Assembly (NCBI GenBank): GCA_022701365.1
Contig: JAKUHH010000229.1
Location: 124,001 to 188,000 of the forward strand
Direction of reading: 5' to 3'
Length of the DNA stretch: 64,000 bases
Source: Mycocentrospora acerina
Lineage: Eukaryota > Ascomycota > Dothideomycetes > Pleosporales
The notes below the pieces were generated by a model. That model saw nothing but the letters and a program-made list of their open reading frames with translations. It did not search any database and was not told the DNA's origin. Made by a program: the position numbers and the translations under genes. This document shows positions 52,973-63,253 of this stretch, piece after piece (positions within the stretch are counted from its first letter, which is position 1; the number at the start of each line of letters is the position of its first letter).

Positions 52973-54165
52973 CTAGAACCTATCTCTCTGCCTTGTGCGG
53001 TACACTGTATACCCGACGTATGCACCCGTGACTGACAGACCAAAGAGGACGAACTTGACGAGGAACCATGTCCAGCTTCCGCTCTCCTTCTCGTGGCTTG
53101 CGTTCGAGGTAGCCTTGCCGGGGGTGGTACCTGGGGTGTCGGAGGATTTGGCGCCAGGGTTGCGCTTGTACAGATTGAGCGACTTGACGGAGATGATGTC
53201 GAAGTTGTCGTGGAGTTCACCGGTCTCGGCGGAGAACCCGAGGTATGCGACGGGCGGGATTTTGAAATCTGGGATGTTGAAGCAGGGAGTCCATTCGTCT
53301 TCGGACTTGTACAAGAGGTCGAGCTTGAGGTTTTGGTCTTGGAAGTAAGTCAGACGGGCCTTGGTGGGGACCTGGGCGTTGCGAATGCCGCGCGCCTGAG
53401 AGCTGTTAGCTATCGCTCAGACTGCGGAATGCAAAGGGAGCATACAGAGCAACCGGCGAGCTCGTTGGACTTGCCGTCGTTGTTTTTGTCATACTTTGTC
53501 TTTCCATCACCGTTCATAGCCATGATGTAAGGGAATACCGTGCCTGGACGGTTGTTCTTGTAGGTATCAAAGAAGATACCTAGACCCTCGAATTCGTCCG
53601 CGTGGCCAAAGACAGGGCCTGGTTGCGCTCGCTGCTTGGTGAGCCACATCGCGAAGCCATCGCCGAAAAGGTTGCCCTGGCCGTGGATCTTGAACTCGAA
53701 ACCGATCTACTCGCGTGAGCTGCTTGCTGGTTTACAAGGGACGGGATGAGTTGATCGTACCTCCCAGTTTGTGGCCGTCAAGGGCACTCTCGAGAACAAC
53801 CAGCCTTCGCGCGAGGGCTTGTCGGCAGTGAGGCGGATGTACTTGTCGGTTCGAATGACGGTGTCTCCACCAAAGTCCCACCAGCGACTCTGCATGTCTG
53901 AGTCGAGGTATGGCTATGGGTGAGGTCAGAAGCCATGTCAAGAAGGAAATACCTGTCGAGAGGTGTATGTATGGCGACTTACGGGGTCGAGACTATGGGT
54001 TCGTAGCTATACTATCTGTTAACAGCAACCCCTGCATTAAACATAGCAACTCCAGCATACCGAAATCGCCTTGATATCCGGATCCTCAGTCAATCCCAGC
54101 GCGGAGGCTCCCATGAAACTCCCCGCCAGCAGGCTCAAGCCTGACCATGTTTTCGCAAACAACAT
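52973..54165 (-). CDS. L-type (legume-like) lectin, VIP36/ERGIC-53 family
   Basis: Five exons: 54165-54061, 54007-53984 (24 nt), 53913-53761, 53706-53446 and 53395-52973, giving 321 residues. The 24-nt exon codes for LRTHSLDP and rebuilds the conserved entry to the lectin fold before PYLDSDMQSRWWDFGG. A signal peptide spans about 1-23. The lectin domain (about 30-245) shows SRWWDFGGDTVIR, WLFSRVPLTATNWE, GDGFAMWLTKQR, FGHADEFEGLGIFFDTYKN with the metal/sugar-site Asp and Asn, and YLGFSAETGELHDNFDI. One transmembrane segment (TWFLVKFVLFGLSVTGAYVGY) lies near the C-terminus with a short basic cytosolic tail. This family binds high-mannose glycans as cargo receptors between ER and Golgi. Intron lengths are 53, 70, 54 and 50 bp. 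Confidence 0.92.
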
Positions 54166-54600
54166 AGCTGCACAGCTCCCAGGCAACCCAGCACGCGCGC
54201 AATGAATGGAAGAAGCCTTGCTTCAGTAATTGGAGTGGATAAGAAGAGGACGCGCCGCGGCGTGGGATGTACTAAAGTTTTACGTTCTAGCCTGGAAAAA
54301 AGAAGAATGGGCGCGGGGGATGGGCGACATGAAGGTGCTGACCTGGAGATTACCCCGTTACGGTGTTGCAGAGTGGCCTTTCCGTATGAGCGGAGCGGGC
54401 GCTAGTGAGCGGAGCAGGGAGGGAGTGCCAAGCGAGGCCTCTGAATCCCAGCTTCTTGACGTCGACGAATACTGATCTTTTTTGGTAAGAACGACGACCA
54501 CGACAACAAACACAACCGTAATCACAATCACGATACTGCATTCAAGCTACCGCTACAACCATCAATCCCACACCTCGTAAACGAATACACAACCCTCACA
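54166..54600. promoter_or_regulatory. Divergent promoter lectin / TIM13
   Basis: A 435-bp head-to-head spacer; no gene or named element is supported. Confidence 0.4.
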
Positions 54601-54930
54601 ATGGATTTCTCCACCGGCGACCCAAAGACGCAAATCATGCGCCAGGTGCAGCAAGAGGCCGCCATGCAGAACGCGCGCATGCTCGTCGAGGTAAAAACTC
54701 CTCGATTACTGGGTTTCCTTTCCATCATAACCCCTAACAAAAATACACAGAAACTCAACGAGCACTGCTTCGAGCGCTGTGTCCCCAAGCCCGGCGCCTC
54801 GCTCTCCAAAGGCGAGGAGTCATGCTTCACTGCCTGCATGGAGAAGTACATGAGCGCATGGAACACAGTGTCCAAGAGCTATGTTAGCAGGATACAAAAG
54901 GAGAGCCAACAGGGTGTTGGAGGATTTTAG
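54601..54930 (+). CDS. TIM13: Mitochondrial intermembrane chaperone Tim13
   Basis: Two exons, 54601-54690 and 54751-54930, with a 60-bp intron (GTAAAA...ACACAG, branch CTAAC). The protein has 89 residues. It shows the twin CX3C motif of small Tims: HCFERCVPKPGAS and SCFTACMEKYM, separated by 14 residues, between two amphipathic helices (QVQQEAAMQNARMLVEKLN and WNTVSKSYVSRIQ). Tim8-Tim13 hexamers guide hydrophobic precursors such as Tim23 across the intermembrane space; import is via Mia40 disulfide relay. The intron is a multiple of three and contains no in-frame stop, so the unspliced message also reads through (109 residues). Confidence 0.95.
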   Translation: MDFSTGDPKTQIMRQVQQEAAMQNARMLVEVKTPRLLGFLSIITPNKNTQKLNEHCFERCVPKPGASLSKGEESCFTACMEKYMSAWNTVSKSYVSRIQKESQQGVGGF

Positions 54931-55184
54931 ATAGAGACAAAGTACGAGGGTGGGGGGAAAGATGAGCAAATCAAGGGTCTGGAAGAGGCGGGACGAAGTG
55001 GTGTATTAGTAGGACGAAGTGTATGTTGACTGCATTGATATGGAATGGAGGGTGGCAAAATCATGGAGCTACGATGGCATGTGTGTATTATACTGTACGA
55101 ATAGCAGCCAGCGCTGTGTACAACGTCACGTTTGATATAAGTCTCGAATGATGTATTTCGATGACAACCGCTGACGACTCTGCC
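54931..55184. other. Convergent 3' spacer TIM13 / NUC1
   Basis: A 254-bp spacer carrying both 3' ends; nothing notable. Confidence 0.4.
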
Positions 55185-56180
55185 TCATTTCTTCGTAAAT
55201 GTCTTCTGCCTCTGCGCATACTCCTTGACAATGGTCGAACAGCTCACCTCCTGGCAGAGCCTCTTCCGCCTCGATACATCGAGCTTGGTCGCAAACTCCA
55301 ACCCACTCGCCCTTTCCACAGCCTCGAGTGGAACCTCAAATTCAGCCAATGGCTTGTCATTCGGGATGCGAGCGTTGGGCAGGACAAAGGCACCTAGCGC
55401 GACCTTGCCACCTAATGTCCCGTCTTCCGCAAATATGACCTTGTAGAAGTGCGTGGGCACAGCAACATTCGGTGGCTGTCCAATAACCTCGTAGCTGACC
55501 CTCCACTTTCCATCTGCATCCCGCTTGGGAAGATACAACGGCCCGGTTACTACCCTCACAGACGGGTAGTGATGTGTAAGTCTCCGGCAGAAGTCCTCAA
55601 AATGCGCCCAATAGTCGCGGTTGAATCCCTCGCCCACCTGTGGGCACATGTTGCTCAATGCAAATGTGTCGTCCATGGCCTCCTGGCTCCATTTCGCGTC
55701 CGCAGCCGGCACCTGGTGGCCGCGATCATAGCCGCTTCGGAAATAGTCTTTCAGCTTTGCACGGAACTTCTCTGGGATTGTGACGTCCTCGACAAAGACG
55801 CTGTGTTTACGGTCGGCGTTGCTAGTTGCAAGGGACTGGGGTGTGATGTGCTCAGCTACCCAGTGTGGGTTCCGTGTTCGGCGATCGTAGGAGGATGTCA
55901 GAGAGGCGGCGGGGCGAAGGTCGTTGACAGGGCCAGGGAAGCCATATTGGAAGAGGCCGTTGGGATCGACGAGTGAGCGGGGGGCGGCTGCGGGGGAGGA
56001 GATGGCGGGGATGGAAGGGGGAGGTGCTGATCGTGCAGGGCCAGTTACGGTGGTTGTGGTGGTAGTGATGGCGGGCGAGGAGGGGAAGCTGTCCTTCTTG
56101 GTCGAGTAGAACGCTGCTGTCGCTGCTGCACCCGCCGCTGCACCACCGGCTGCGATAATCGCTAGGGAGAGTTTCGACAT
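55185..56180 (-). CDS. NUC1: Mitochondrial DNA/RNA nuclease Nuc1 (EndoG type)
   Basis: An intronless 331-residue protein. The start is the ATG of MSKLSLAIIAAGG; eight upstream codons lack family character. Residues about 5-27 (an Ala/Gly-rich hydrophobic helix) look like a membrane anchor or presequence, followed by a Ser/Pro/Thr linker. The nuclease core includes PHWVAEHIT, the ββα-metal catalytic motif YDRGHQVPAADAKWS (DRGH at about 149-152), ALSNMCPQVGEGFNRDYW (with the metal-binding Asn) and VVTGPLYLP. Nuc1/EndoG sits in the intermembrane space and cuts DNA and RNA in recombination and apoptosis-like death. Length matches fungal Nuc1. The C-terminus is Lys-rich. Confidence 0.94.
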   Translation of the reverse strand: MSKLSLAIIAAGGAAAGAAATAAFYSTKKDSFPSSPAITTTTTTVTGPARSAPPPSIPAISSPAAAPRSLVDPNGLFQYGFPGPVNDLRPAASLTSSYDRRTRNPHWVAEHITPQSLATSNADRKHSVFVEDVTIPEKFRAKLKDYFRSGYDRGHQVPAADAKWSQEAMDDTFALSNMCPQVGEGFNRDYWAHFEDFCRRLTHHYPSVRVVTGPLYLPKRDADGKWRVSYEVIGQPPNVAVPTHFYKVIFAEDGTLGGKVALGAFVLPNARIPNDKPLAEFEVPLEAVERASGLEFATKLDVSRRKRLCQEVSCSTIVKEYAQRQKTFTKK

Positions 56181-56542
56181 GGTGTTGCTTTGAACTTGAA
56201 GCAAATGGACAGTGGCGACGTATTCGAGGAGTTTAGGCTTTCTTATCTACGATCACGACCTTTCACGCGACCCGTGACCTGGATGGCGCGTGGGAAATGT
56301 CTCAGACGCGTCGAGTCGTGTCTGGTGGCCCTTTCGAGGTCATCTGCATTTTCTGGAGCAATGAAAGTGTCTAGATTGCTTTCGTCCTAGCCTCTCGCAC
56401 GTCCAAACTTTTGACCTTCAACACCACGATACTATCATCAATATCGCCATTGCCATTGAAACAAGATCGTTGTGTCAGACATACAAAAATTATTGTACAT
56501 ATAAAAGGCTAGTTTGCGTAATTTTCACTTAGAGATTCCGAG
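56181..56542. promoter_or_regulatory. Divergent promoter NUC1 / TCD-type gene
   Basis: A 362-bp head-to-head spacer between two mitochondrial-function genes. No specific element is seen. Confidence 0.4.
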
Positions 56543-58137
56543 ATGTCCTCTTGGATATCTCGGTCTACCGAGTCTCGCAATGCTCAACTAGCCACCACTG
56601 CCGTCATTTCTGGGGCGTTCGTTGCAAGTGCAATCCTAGGATTCCAGAAAGTGAGACGTATGACTAGGATTGCCGATCTTAAAGCATCAATCCCAGATGT
56701 TAGTGAGGACCACAAAGCGACAAGAGTAAGTTTCAACGGCACGTGAAGCTTTGAAGTCACGTTTTATTTTTTATTTTTTTTATTTTCCGCAAGGCTGACA
56801 GTTGGAAGTTGACTGAGTATGGCGCTGCCTCGCACGTTTTTGCCCCTAGCAAGGAGGACGAGCGGAGTGTAGCTCTAGCCGCAAGAGCAAGGAAGGGCGA
56901 CTACGATGACGATCTCATTCTCGAGCAACTCGCTCGAAACAGAGTCTTCCTTACTGATCCTGGTCTCGAAAAATTGCGCTCTGCATTCATCATCGTTGTT
57001 GGATGTGGTGGAGTTGGCTCTCATGCTACTGCTGCTCTCGCCCGCTCAGGTTGCTCGAAACTCCGTCTCATCGACTTTGACCAAGTCACATTATCATCCC
57101 TAAACCGTCATGCTGTAGCAACACTAGCCGATGTAGGAACCCCCAAAGTGCATTGTCTCCGTAAAAGACTCGAGCAAATCACTCCATGGACACATTTTGA
57201 ATGCCGCAACGAGCTCTTCAGCGAGCAAAGTGCTGCAGCACAACTAGCACCCCTCAACGGCCAAGCTCCAGACTTTGTAATTGACGCCATCGACAACATC
57301 GATAGCAAAGTCGCACTCTTAGCATACTGCTCCAAGAACAATCTCAAAGTCATCTCCTGCATGGGCGCAGGCTGCAAGTCCGACCCAACTCGCATCTTCA
57401 TCGGCGACATTTCCACTAGCACTGACGACCCGCTCTCCAAATCTACACGCCGCAAGCTCCGCCTCCGCGGCGTCAAAGATGGAATCCCTGTTGTCTATTC
57501 GACTGAGCGTCCCGGCCCTGGCAAAGCTGAGTTACAACCACTCAACGAAGAGGAATTTGCCAAAGGCAGCGTCGGCGAACTAGGTGTCCTCCCCGATTTC
57601 CGCGTCCGCATCCTCCCTGTTCTGGGAACCATGCCTGCTATTTTTGGCCTCGCAGTCGCAAACCACGTTATCCTGTCTATATCGAGCTACCCACACGAAT
57701 ACCTCCCCTCAAAATCCAGAGACAAGATGTACGACGGTATCCTCGGCGCACTGCAGGGTGCAGAGGAAAGACTGGCGCGTGCCCTGCAACTGGATGATGC
57801 ACAGGGCCTCAAACTCCCTCTTACACAAGACGATGTCGGATATTTGGTGGAAGAAGTATACAATGGACGAAGCATCATCAGCGGATTGTCTACCCGTCTT
57901 ATTCTATCAAGATGGCAGAAGCCTGTAGGAGATTTCGTAGACACAAAGACACCCGGTCAGAAGAGCAGTAGCTTGAAGATGAAAGACCTGGTACTTATGA
58001 CAAAGGAGGAGGCAGCGAAACATGAGAAGGAAGTTTTGAAGGGGAACAAGAAGTTGGAGGATTTGTATGATGAGGAGACGATTAAAAAGGTGGAGAATAG
58101 GTTTCAGGAGGAGGAGAAATATGATCGTTTTAGATGA
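56543..58137 (+). CDS. TCD1: tRNA threonylcarbamoyladenosine dehydratase (TCD type)
   Basis: Two exons, 56543-56725 and 56794-58137, with a 68-bp intron (GTAAGT...CGCAAG, T-rich). The protein has 508 residues. A likely transmembrane segment lies at about 17-33 (TTAVISGAFVASAILGF). The E1-like Rossmann domain has VGCGGVGSHATAALARSG at about 130-147, LIDFDQVTLSSLNRHAVAT, DAIDNIDSKVALLAYC and CMGAGCKSDPTRI. The C-terminal half is helical and charged, ending in a Lys/Glu-rich tail. Yeast Tcd1/Tcd2 convert t6A at tRNA position 37 into cyclic t6A and are anchored at the mitochondrial outer surface. Whether this is the Tcd1 or Tcd2 orthologue cannot be told, so the symbol is a family label. Confidence 0.9.
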
Positions 58138-58446
58138 TTTATGAGCAGAGAAGTGGTAGGATATGAATAGATGAAGGAGACAAAATATTGCTTTAACATA
58201 TGTATTACTATACGTTGAGTTATGGAAGATGGTAATTATCGTGTAATAACCCCCTTTTATGTCTGTCTTGAATTCGACATTTACTGTCATACATCTTCTG
58301 TCTAAATCCCACTGACAATTAAGGTACTGGGTGACGGACTCGTCTTAATATTCAATTTTGAGGTATTTCGTTCTTCCCATCGCCGCTGACCCTTCCTTTT
58401 CACTTTTTATTGTTATCAGATGGACAGCAAACATTACATTACACTC
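58138..58446. other. Convergent 3' spacer TCD / EgtB-like gene
   Basis: A 309-bp AT-rich spacer; nothing else is seen. Confidence 0.4.
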
Positions 58447-59886
58447 CTACCTCACATCTCTTACTAAACGCACAGTTACCCAGGGATAAGCATAGTTCTT
58501 CTGCCACCAGTTCAAGAACGTCTTCCGCCCAGCAATACGCGGGGGAACAGCCCAAGATCCTCCAACGATCGCCATATGCTTCCCGTCCATAAAATCTGCA
58601 CTATAACCCGGATAAATATCCATTGGTTTGAAGCCCGGCTGTGGAGAAAAAACCGAGCTCGTCCACTCCCAGGCTCCGCCCATGTCACCGAGGCCTGATA
58701 GCCGGTTACCATTCTGGGTGATAGGCGTGGGATGGAAATGCTGGAGTCCTACGTTGCAGTCCGTGAGATCTGTGAAAATGTAGTCTCGGCCTGGGTGAGC
58801 TGTATTTTTGCTTCCGTTTGTAAGCGAGTGGGTTGTGTTGTGGTTTGCTTCCTCGACCTGCTTGTGGATGCTTCGAACTTCGTGTAGAGTCGGTATCCGT
58901 GCGCCAGCCCAGTCAGCATATTCACTTGCCTCGTTGTAAGAAGACATAAGTGGCCAGTCCAGTGTATTACGTAGTGGGAGTGGTCCGTAAACTGTCTTAG
59001 TAGTGGTGCTATTAATAAAATCATCGATACTGACCGAATCTTCGTCGCTGTTTCTAGTCCACAATACGGGTAGTTGGTCTCCAGAAGTTCTCCCCTTTTT
59101 GAATAAATAGTTTGCGTATTCCCCAATCGACACAGGACGAGCTTGTGCCTCGAAACTATGCACTTGAGCCTCGTACGGCCCTCTCTCGTTGTCCCAGGCA
59201 AAATACCTTTCCCCTCCAGCTGCGTCATCTTCTGAGTCTTCCCAACCGATACTTAATTTCCGCTCATCAATATGGAACCACTGGTTTTCCACACGATCTC
59301 TTCGCGCAAGTTCAGCCATTCGTGTGAAGTCTGGTCGGAGTCCTGGCGGAGGTATAATATTCTCGGACAAAATTGACATGTATAGAAATGTTTCCAAATG
59401 AAGACACTCATGTTCGTATCCTATCCAGAGAGCCCTACCCACTACTTTATTACTCTCTGCACTTCCATCTGAATACAAAATCTTTATGCGCCCGCACACT
59501 CTCTCTCTGTATTGGAGGACTTCTTCAACATTCGGCCAAACTACTGGAAGCTCGCTATGATCGTGGACTTGCGTTGGATCATCCACGTCCGGATCTATTC
59601 CCCGCTCGAAGTGGATATGGTACACGGCAGGAGGTGTAGGTGTAGACTTGGTGGCTCTTGTGAGATGGATGTCCTCGAAAGCAGGGATATGACCGAGATA
59701 GAAGAGTAGAGGGTTGCGTAATGGGATTGGTTGCTCCATGAGTGCTGTGCGTGGGATCATCTTTGTGGTTATGAGATCCCAGGCTGACCAGAGAGTTATC
59801 CATTCTTCAATTGTGGGAACTGGAGAACGTGCATAGTCCTTTGGTTGTAATTGAAACGCGTAGGGTGAAGAACTGCTCGGAGCCAT
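58447..59886 (-). CDS. Stand-alone EgtB-like (DinB_2 + FGE-sulfatase) protein
   Basis: An intronless 479-residue protein starting MAPSSSSPYAFQLQ. It corresponds to the C-terminal, EgtB-like half of fungal Egt1: a DinB_2-type four-helix region (about 25-180) with FYLGHIPAFEDIHLTRATK, ERGIDPDVDDPTQVHDHSE and the iron-binding HX3HXE as HECLHLE near 158-164; then a formylglycine-generating-enzyme (SUMF1/FGE) fold with WFHIDERKLSIGWED, ERGPYEAQVHSFEAQARPVS, GARIPTLHEVRS, GGAWEWTSSVFSP and a terminal WVTVRLVRD. In ergothioneine synthesis this half joins cysteine to hercynine with O2. The EgtD methyltransferase half is absent: the upstream 1.6 kb has no matching frame. It could work with a separate methyltransferase or on another substrate. 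This assignment is family-level. Confidence 0.82.
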   Translation of the reverse strand: MAPSSSSPYAFQLQPKDYARSPVPTIEEWITLWSAWDLITTKMIPRTALMEQPIPLRNPLLFYLGHIPAFEDIHLTRATKSTPTPPAVYHIHFERGIDPDVDDPTQVHDHSELPVVWPNVEEVLQYRERVCGRIKILYSDGSAESNKVVGRALWIGYEHECLHLETFLYMSILSENIIPPPGLRPDFTRMAELARRDRVENQWFHIDERKLSIGWEDSEDDAAGGERYFAWDNERGPYEAQVHSFEAQARPVSIGEYANYLFKKGRTSGDQLPVLWTRNSDEDSVSIDDFINSTTTKTVYGPLPLRNTLDWPLMSSYNEASEYADWAGARIPTLHEVRSIHKQVEEANHNTTHSLTNGSKNTAHPGRDYIFTDLTDCNVGLQHFHPTPITQNGNRLSGLGDMGGAWEWTSSVFSPQPGFKPMDIYPGYSADFMDGKHMAIVGGSWAVPPRIAGRKTFLNWWQKNYAYPWVTVRLVRDVR

Positions 59887-61508
59887 AACTAGAAGGGTAA
59901 AGTCGAACCTGAAGTAGGGTGTGAGATTATTCAAATCTGGTTGCCTTCTCCATGTCGGAAACTCCGACTTTATAAACCCAATATGTTTTATATGCCCAGA
60001 TTCGTATACAGCGCACTAAGTCGTATTTACTTAGGGACTTGCCCATAACTGTACTGACGGACACCTACCGTGATCGATCATTGGAGACTGTACTGTTAAG
60101 CGAGATCTAGCAGTAGCTTACGTGCCGATCCGCAGTGTCAAAATTATGTCAGAACGTCATTATTTGTCAGTGATGAAATTGGGTGTCTTTTGAAAAACTA
60201 ATCTTAGGAGAAAGGCCAAGTTTCTTCGAAGTCTTGTTTTGGTGCTGTAGCACTCCATATCCGAAAAGTAGGTCATGAAATAGATTAGGAAATTAAATGA
60301 GTCCTGGAATCGAAACTTGAGAGAGTAGAAACCAAAGCAGTGTTTGAATGGACAGTAAGGACAATAAATAGGGTGTTAAAGGCCTCAAAGATAGAGTAGT
60401 ATTGGCACTCACATGCTAGCCCTCGTTGACCGAGGAAACGCGGTACCTAACCAAATCTTGGGGAATTAAATAGCCTTGAACGCTGTGGATACAAACTCTT
60501 GAATGGTTATAATATACTATGATGCCTATGAGTAGGCAGAACATGCGTAATGCTAAATTATCAGTAACGTTGCTCAGATGCCAATCTTAATTAGAGCTTC
60601 TTGAAGTAAAAAAAAAACGACGTCAGTTGAAGGATCGATTATTTTTACTGATGCTGAGTTGGAAATTTTTCTATCCATTGCAACATGTACTTTTCATGAT
60701 CGTCATGATTCGCTAAAAGGTCAGTTATTATGGTTCTTTTTGCAGTGATATCATCAACAATATCGACAGCGAAGACCAGACATTAAAGGAACACCGAGGG
60801 CCAGTTGATCGGATCTTGTTCGTATTGCTCCATGAAGTCTCAACACTTGGTAACAAGCCACTAGTTTTCTTGCCTTCTTTATCGGGCTCTAAGCTAGGAT
60901 CTCTCGGCGCGGTGAACTTCTTCAGAGGAAGACTAAAAAATCATCGAAAAGAATAACAATCTAGAGATGATAAGAAAAGAAAAGAAAAAAATGAAATTCT
61001 GTTGTTGACTGAATTGAGGCACAATCGGTTCGAATACCGTCGCGGCGTATGTGCGAAGCAAGCGATCCAATAGTGACACAATTCAGACAAGCCGCAGCGT
61101 AAAGTGTATCGAGTCAAACTCATACTCTGTGTATAGGAAACGATACAAGTCAATAACTCTCAAAGGGAAATCCGCTTTCCGCATTGAAGAAGGCCTGATT
61201 GTTTGAACTAAAGGCACAAGTATCATCAACATTTCTGGTGTACAGAAGGGAGCACGAGAGCGATGATATCATGCTTATTGTTCCGATATCTAGACGGACA
61301 AGATAAGTGATACTCACTTTCTGGAGAATGCCGACAGCTTGCATCGACACGCTCAGCGTTTTCGTCACTTGCTCATTAGAATCTTGAAGAATAGTAGAGA
61401 GTTTATGCATGGATTATGACGCACAAGCTGAACTGTGAACAAAGGTCATGTGCGCATATATTACCCTAATAGCTTCACCGTAGATTATCGAATAAATCAA
61501 AGACAGAA
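59887..61508. other. AT-rich spacer upstream of the EgtB-like gene
   Basis: About 1.6 kb, AT-rich, mostly without coding character. It holds the EgtB-like promoter and, at its far end, a very small candidate reading frame (61160-61410, minus). I found no trace of an EgtD-type methyltransferase here. Confidence 0.45.
61160..61410 (-). CDS. Small candidate ORF, possibly spliced
   Basis: The frame starts MHKLSTILQDSNEQVTKTL, which is a plausible amphipathic helix, and reaches a good donor (GTGAGT) after ILQK at 61318. Splicing to TTTAG at 61208 gives a 46-residue product; without splicing 86 residues. No family is recognised and it may be a 3' extension of the hydrolase transcript or chance. 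I keep it only as a weak candidate. Confidence 0.2.
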
Positions 61509-62734
61509 TCATGCTAGCCTTTCCTTTATGGCTCCAACCATACTCTTTAGTCCACTTAGTCTCTCTTCCCTCGTCTCTCCTAAGTACAGGCTCGCGACTG
61601 GCCATGCATGTATCCCACCCTCTTCTTCCCATTCCTCAACCTCCTTTCCCGTTTCTTTCAGCAGATTGATCAAAGCCCTCGTTTCTGGACCCAGGACCTC
61701 TTCGCTACCATATAAGAAACACCACCCTTTCTCTGGGCTCGCATCTGTCCACTTCTTGAAGTCTTTGCACTGCCCTGGGGAGGCCAAGGGGTCAGAAACA
61801 GACGTTTTCGGGCCAATGTATTGACGGCCGTAGATCTCAAGTGTTGCACTATTAAGGTAGTCGGATTCCGTATTACGGTTCTTGTTTGAAACGACAGTGA
61901 CCCATGGGGATATCATTATCGCCATACCAGGCTTCTGATGACGGAGCATTGCATCAGAGGCTAGATGAAGGAGGAATGTGAGGATTAATGTTGCGCCTGC
62001 TGAGTCACCACCCACTACAACGCGCGTCGAGGACTGCGCCAGTGAGAGCACGTATTCATACCCCGCTACCGTTTCGTGAAGCTGGGTAGGATATTTTGCG
62101 TCGGGTACGAGTGTATACTCTAATGCGAAAAGTGCAGGATTTCGAAAGCCCGCAGACTTGAGCAGAGCAACCCACGCAAGCAAAAACTCCAAATAGAAGA
62201 AGCTGCTTCCCATAGAAAACCCGCCGCCATGACAGTAGTACACAATCACATCGGGCTGCTCCTGCTGGTTGTGGACAATATACACACCCTGAAAGCCAGG
62301 TCTCTTGACTTCAGTCCATCTTAGCGGCGAAGTCCAGATTCCGTGACGAAGCATTCGAAAGCGCAAAAATGGCAGTGAAACCTGTTTGGAGAAAAACACG
62401 CGTCCTAAGAACGCCGGCATATTGGCGAATGCATACCGAACGAAGCGAATGACAAAATCCTGAAATGGCGTTGCTTTTTGGACGAAGGGGGTACGTTGTT
62501 CATGTGGCGTGAAGAATCTTGAGCGGATGAACTGGTAAGGTATGACCAACACTTGGAGGACTGTAAGCATACATAAGCACTGGAACAGCTGAGCATTGGA
62601 GACGCACCTATTGATGGGAGAGCGGGTAATAACCATTTCAACAGTGGAAATAAACCAATCTGAATAAGCAATTGAGGTGCAAGGAAGACAAGGAAAGCAA
62701 TACAATCTAGATAAGATATTTGGCTTAAAATCAT
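61509..62734 (-). CDS. HSL-family alpha/beta hydrolase with N-terminal membrane segment
   Basis: Two exons, 62734-62608 and 62560-61509, with a 47-bp intron (GTGCGT...TTACAG). The protein has 392 residues. The N-terminus MILSQISYLDCIAFLVFLAP, continuing with LLIQIGLFPLLKWLLPALP, is a hydrophobic anchor of one or two spans. The hydrolase domain has the oxyanion-hole motif HGGGF (about 150), nucleophile elbow GDSAGA (about 215), and GIHAWPV near the C-terminus as the catalytic His; an Asp lies in the preceding SEEVLGPE region or nearby. HGGG plus GDSAG defines the hormone-sensitive-lipase/type IV esterase family. Such fungal anchored esterases act on small esters or lipids, sometimes in secondary metabolism; no biosynthetic cluster is seen around it. 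Confidence 0.88.
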
Positions 62735-63253
62735 ATTTTCAAAAGACTGATGGTTGACGAAGAAGCGAACTGTGTGATGATGTCAATCGAAAGAGAGTAG
62801 TGTACCAAGCACAAATCAATGTCTTGACGATGACGACGTCGAAGATACGCCTAGGGTCTAACGTCTAATGGTCTAGTGCACTGAAAACGTTCACCCTGCG
62901 TGCGCAACAGTTTCTTCTGTGCGAATTGGACGCGTCCAACAAGCGCAGATTGCATGCAGCAAGGTATAGAAGATCGCGGAGATGATATTTGGGATTGGAC
63001 GCGGATCTCACGTGATATCGCGCACGTGCGCCGCTAAGTTTTCTGGAAACCGCGACTCTCACTTGCTGTCACGCATCCACCAACGCAGTAGCCGCAACCA
63101 ACCTTGCTGTTTCGTTTGTATTCGACAGCTCTGCTACGCTCGGTTAAGTGTGTCACCACATCGATCTTCTCATCTGATGGAATAGGACCCTTATAGAGGC
63201 AAGTTCCTTGCGCTGTAGCCTCATCCGATATCGCGAACGTGCGGAGCTTCACC
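62735..63253. promoter_or_regulatory. Divergent promoter hydrolase / RING-like gene
   Basis: A 519-bp head-to-head spacer; no gene is supported. A CACGTG-type E-box core is present only loosely (ACGTGATATCGCGCACGTGCG around 63009), an interesting but unproven GC-rich half-palindrome. Confidence 0.35.

Noticed and set aside
61020..61060. tRNA-like phrase GGTTCGAATACC
   Set aside because: The stem does not pair and no D-arm or acceptor stem could be built.
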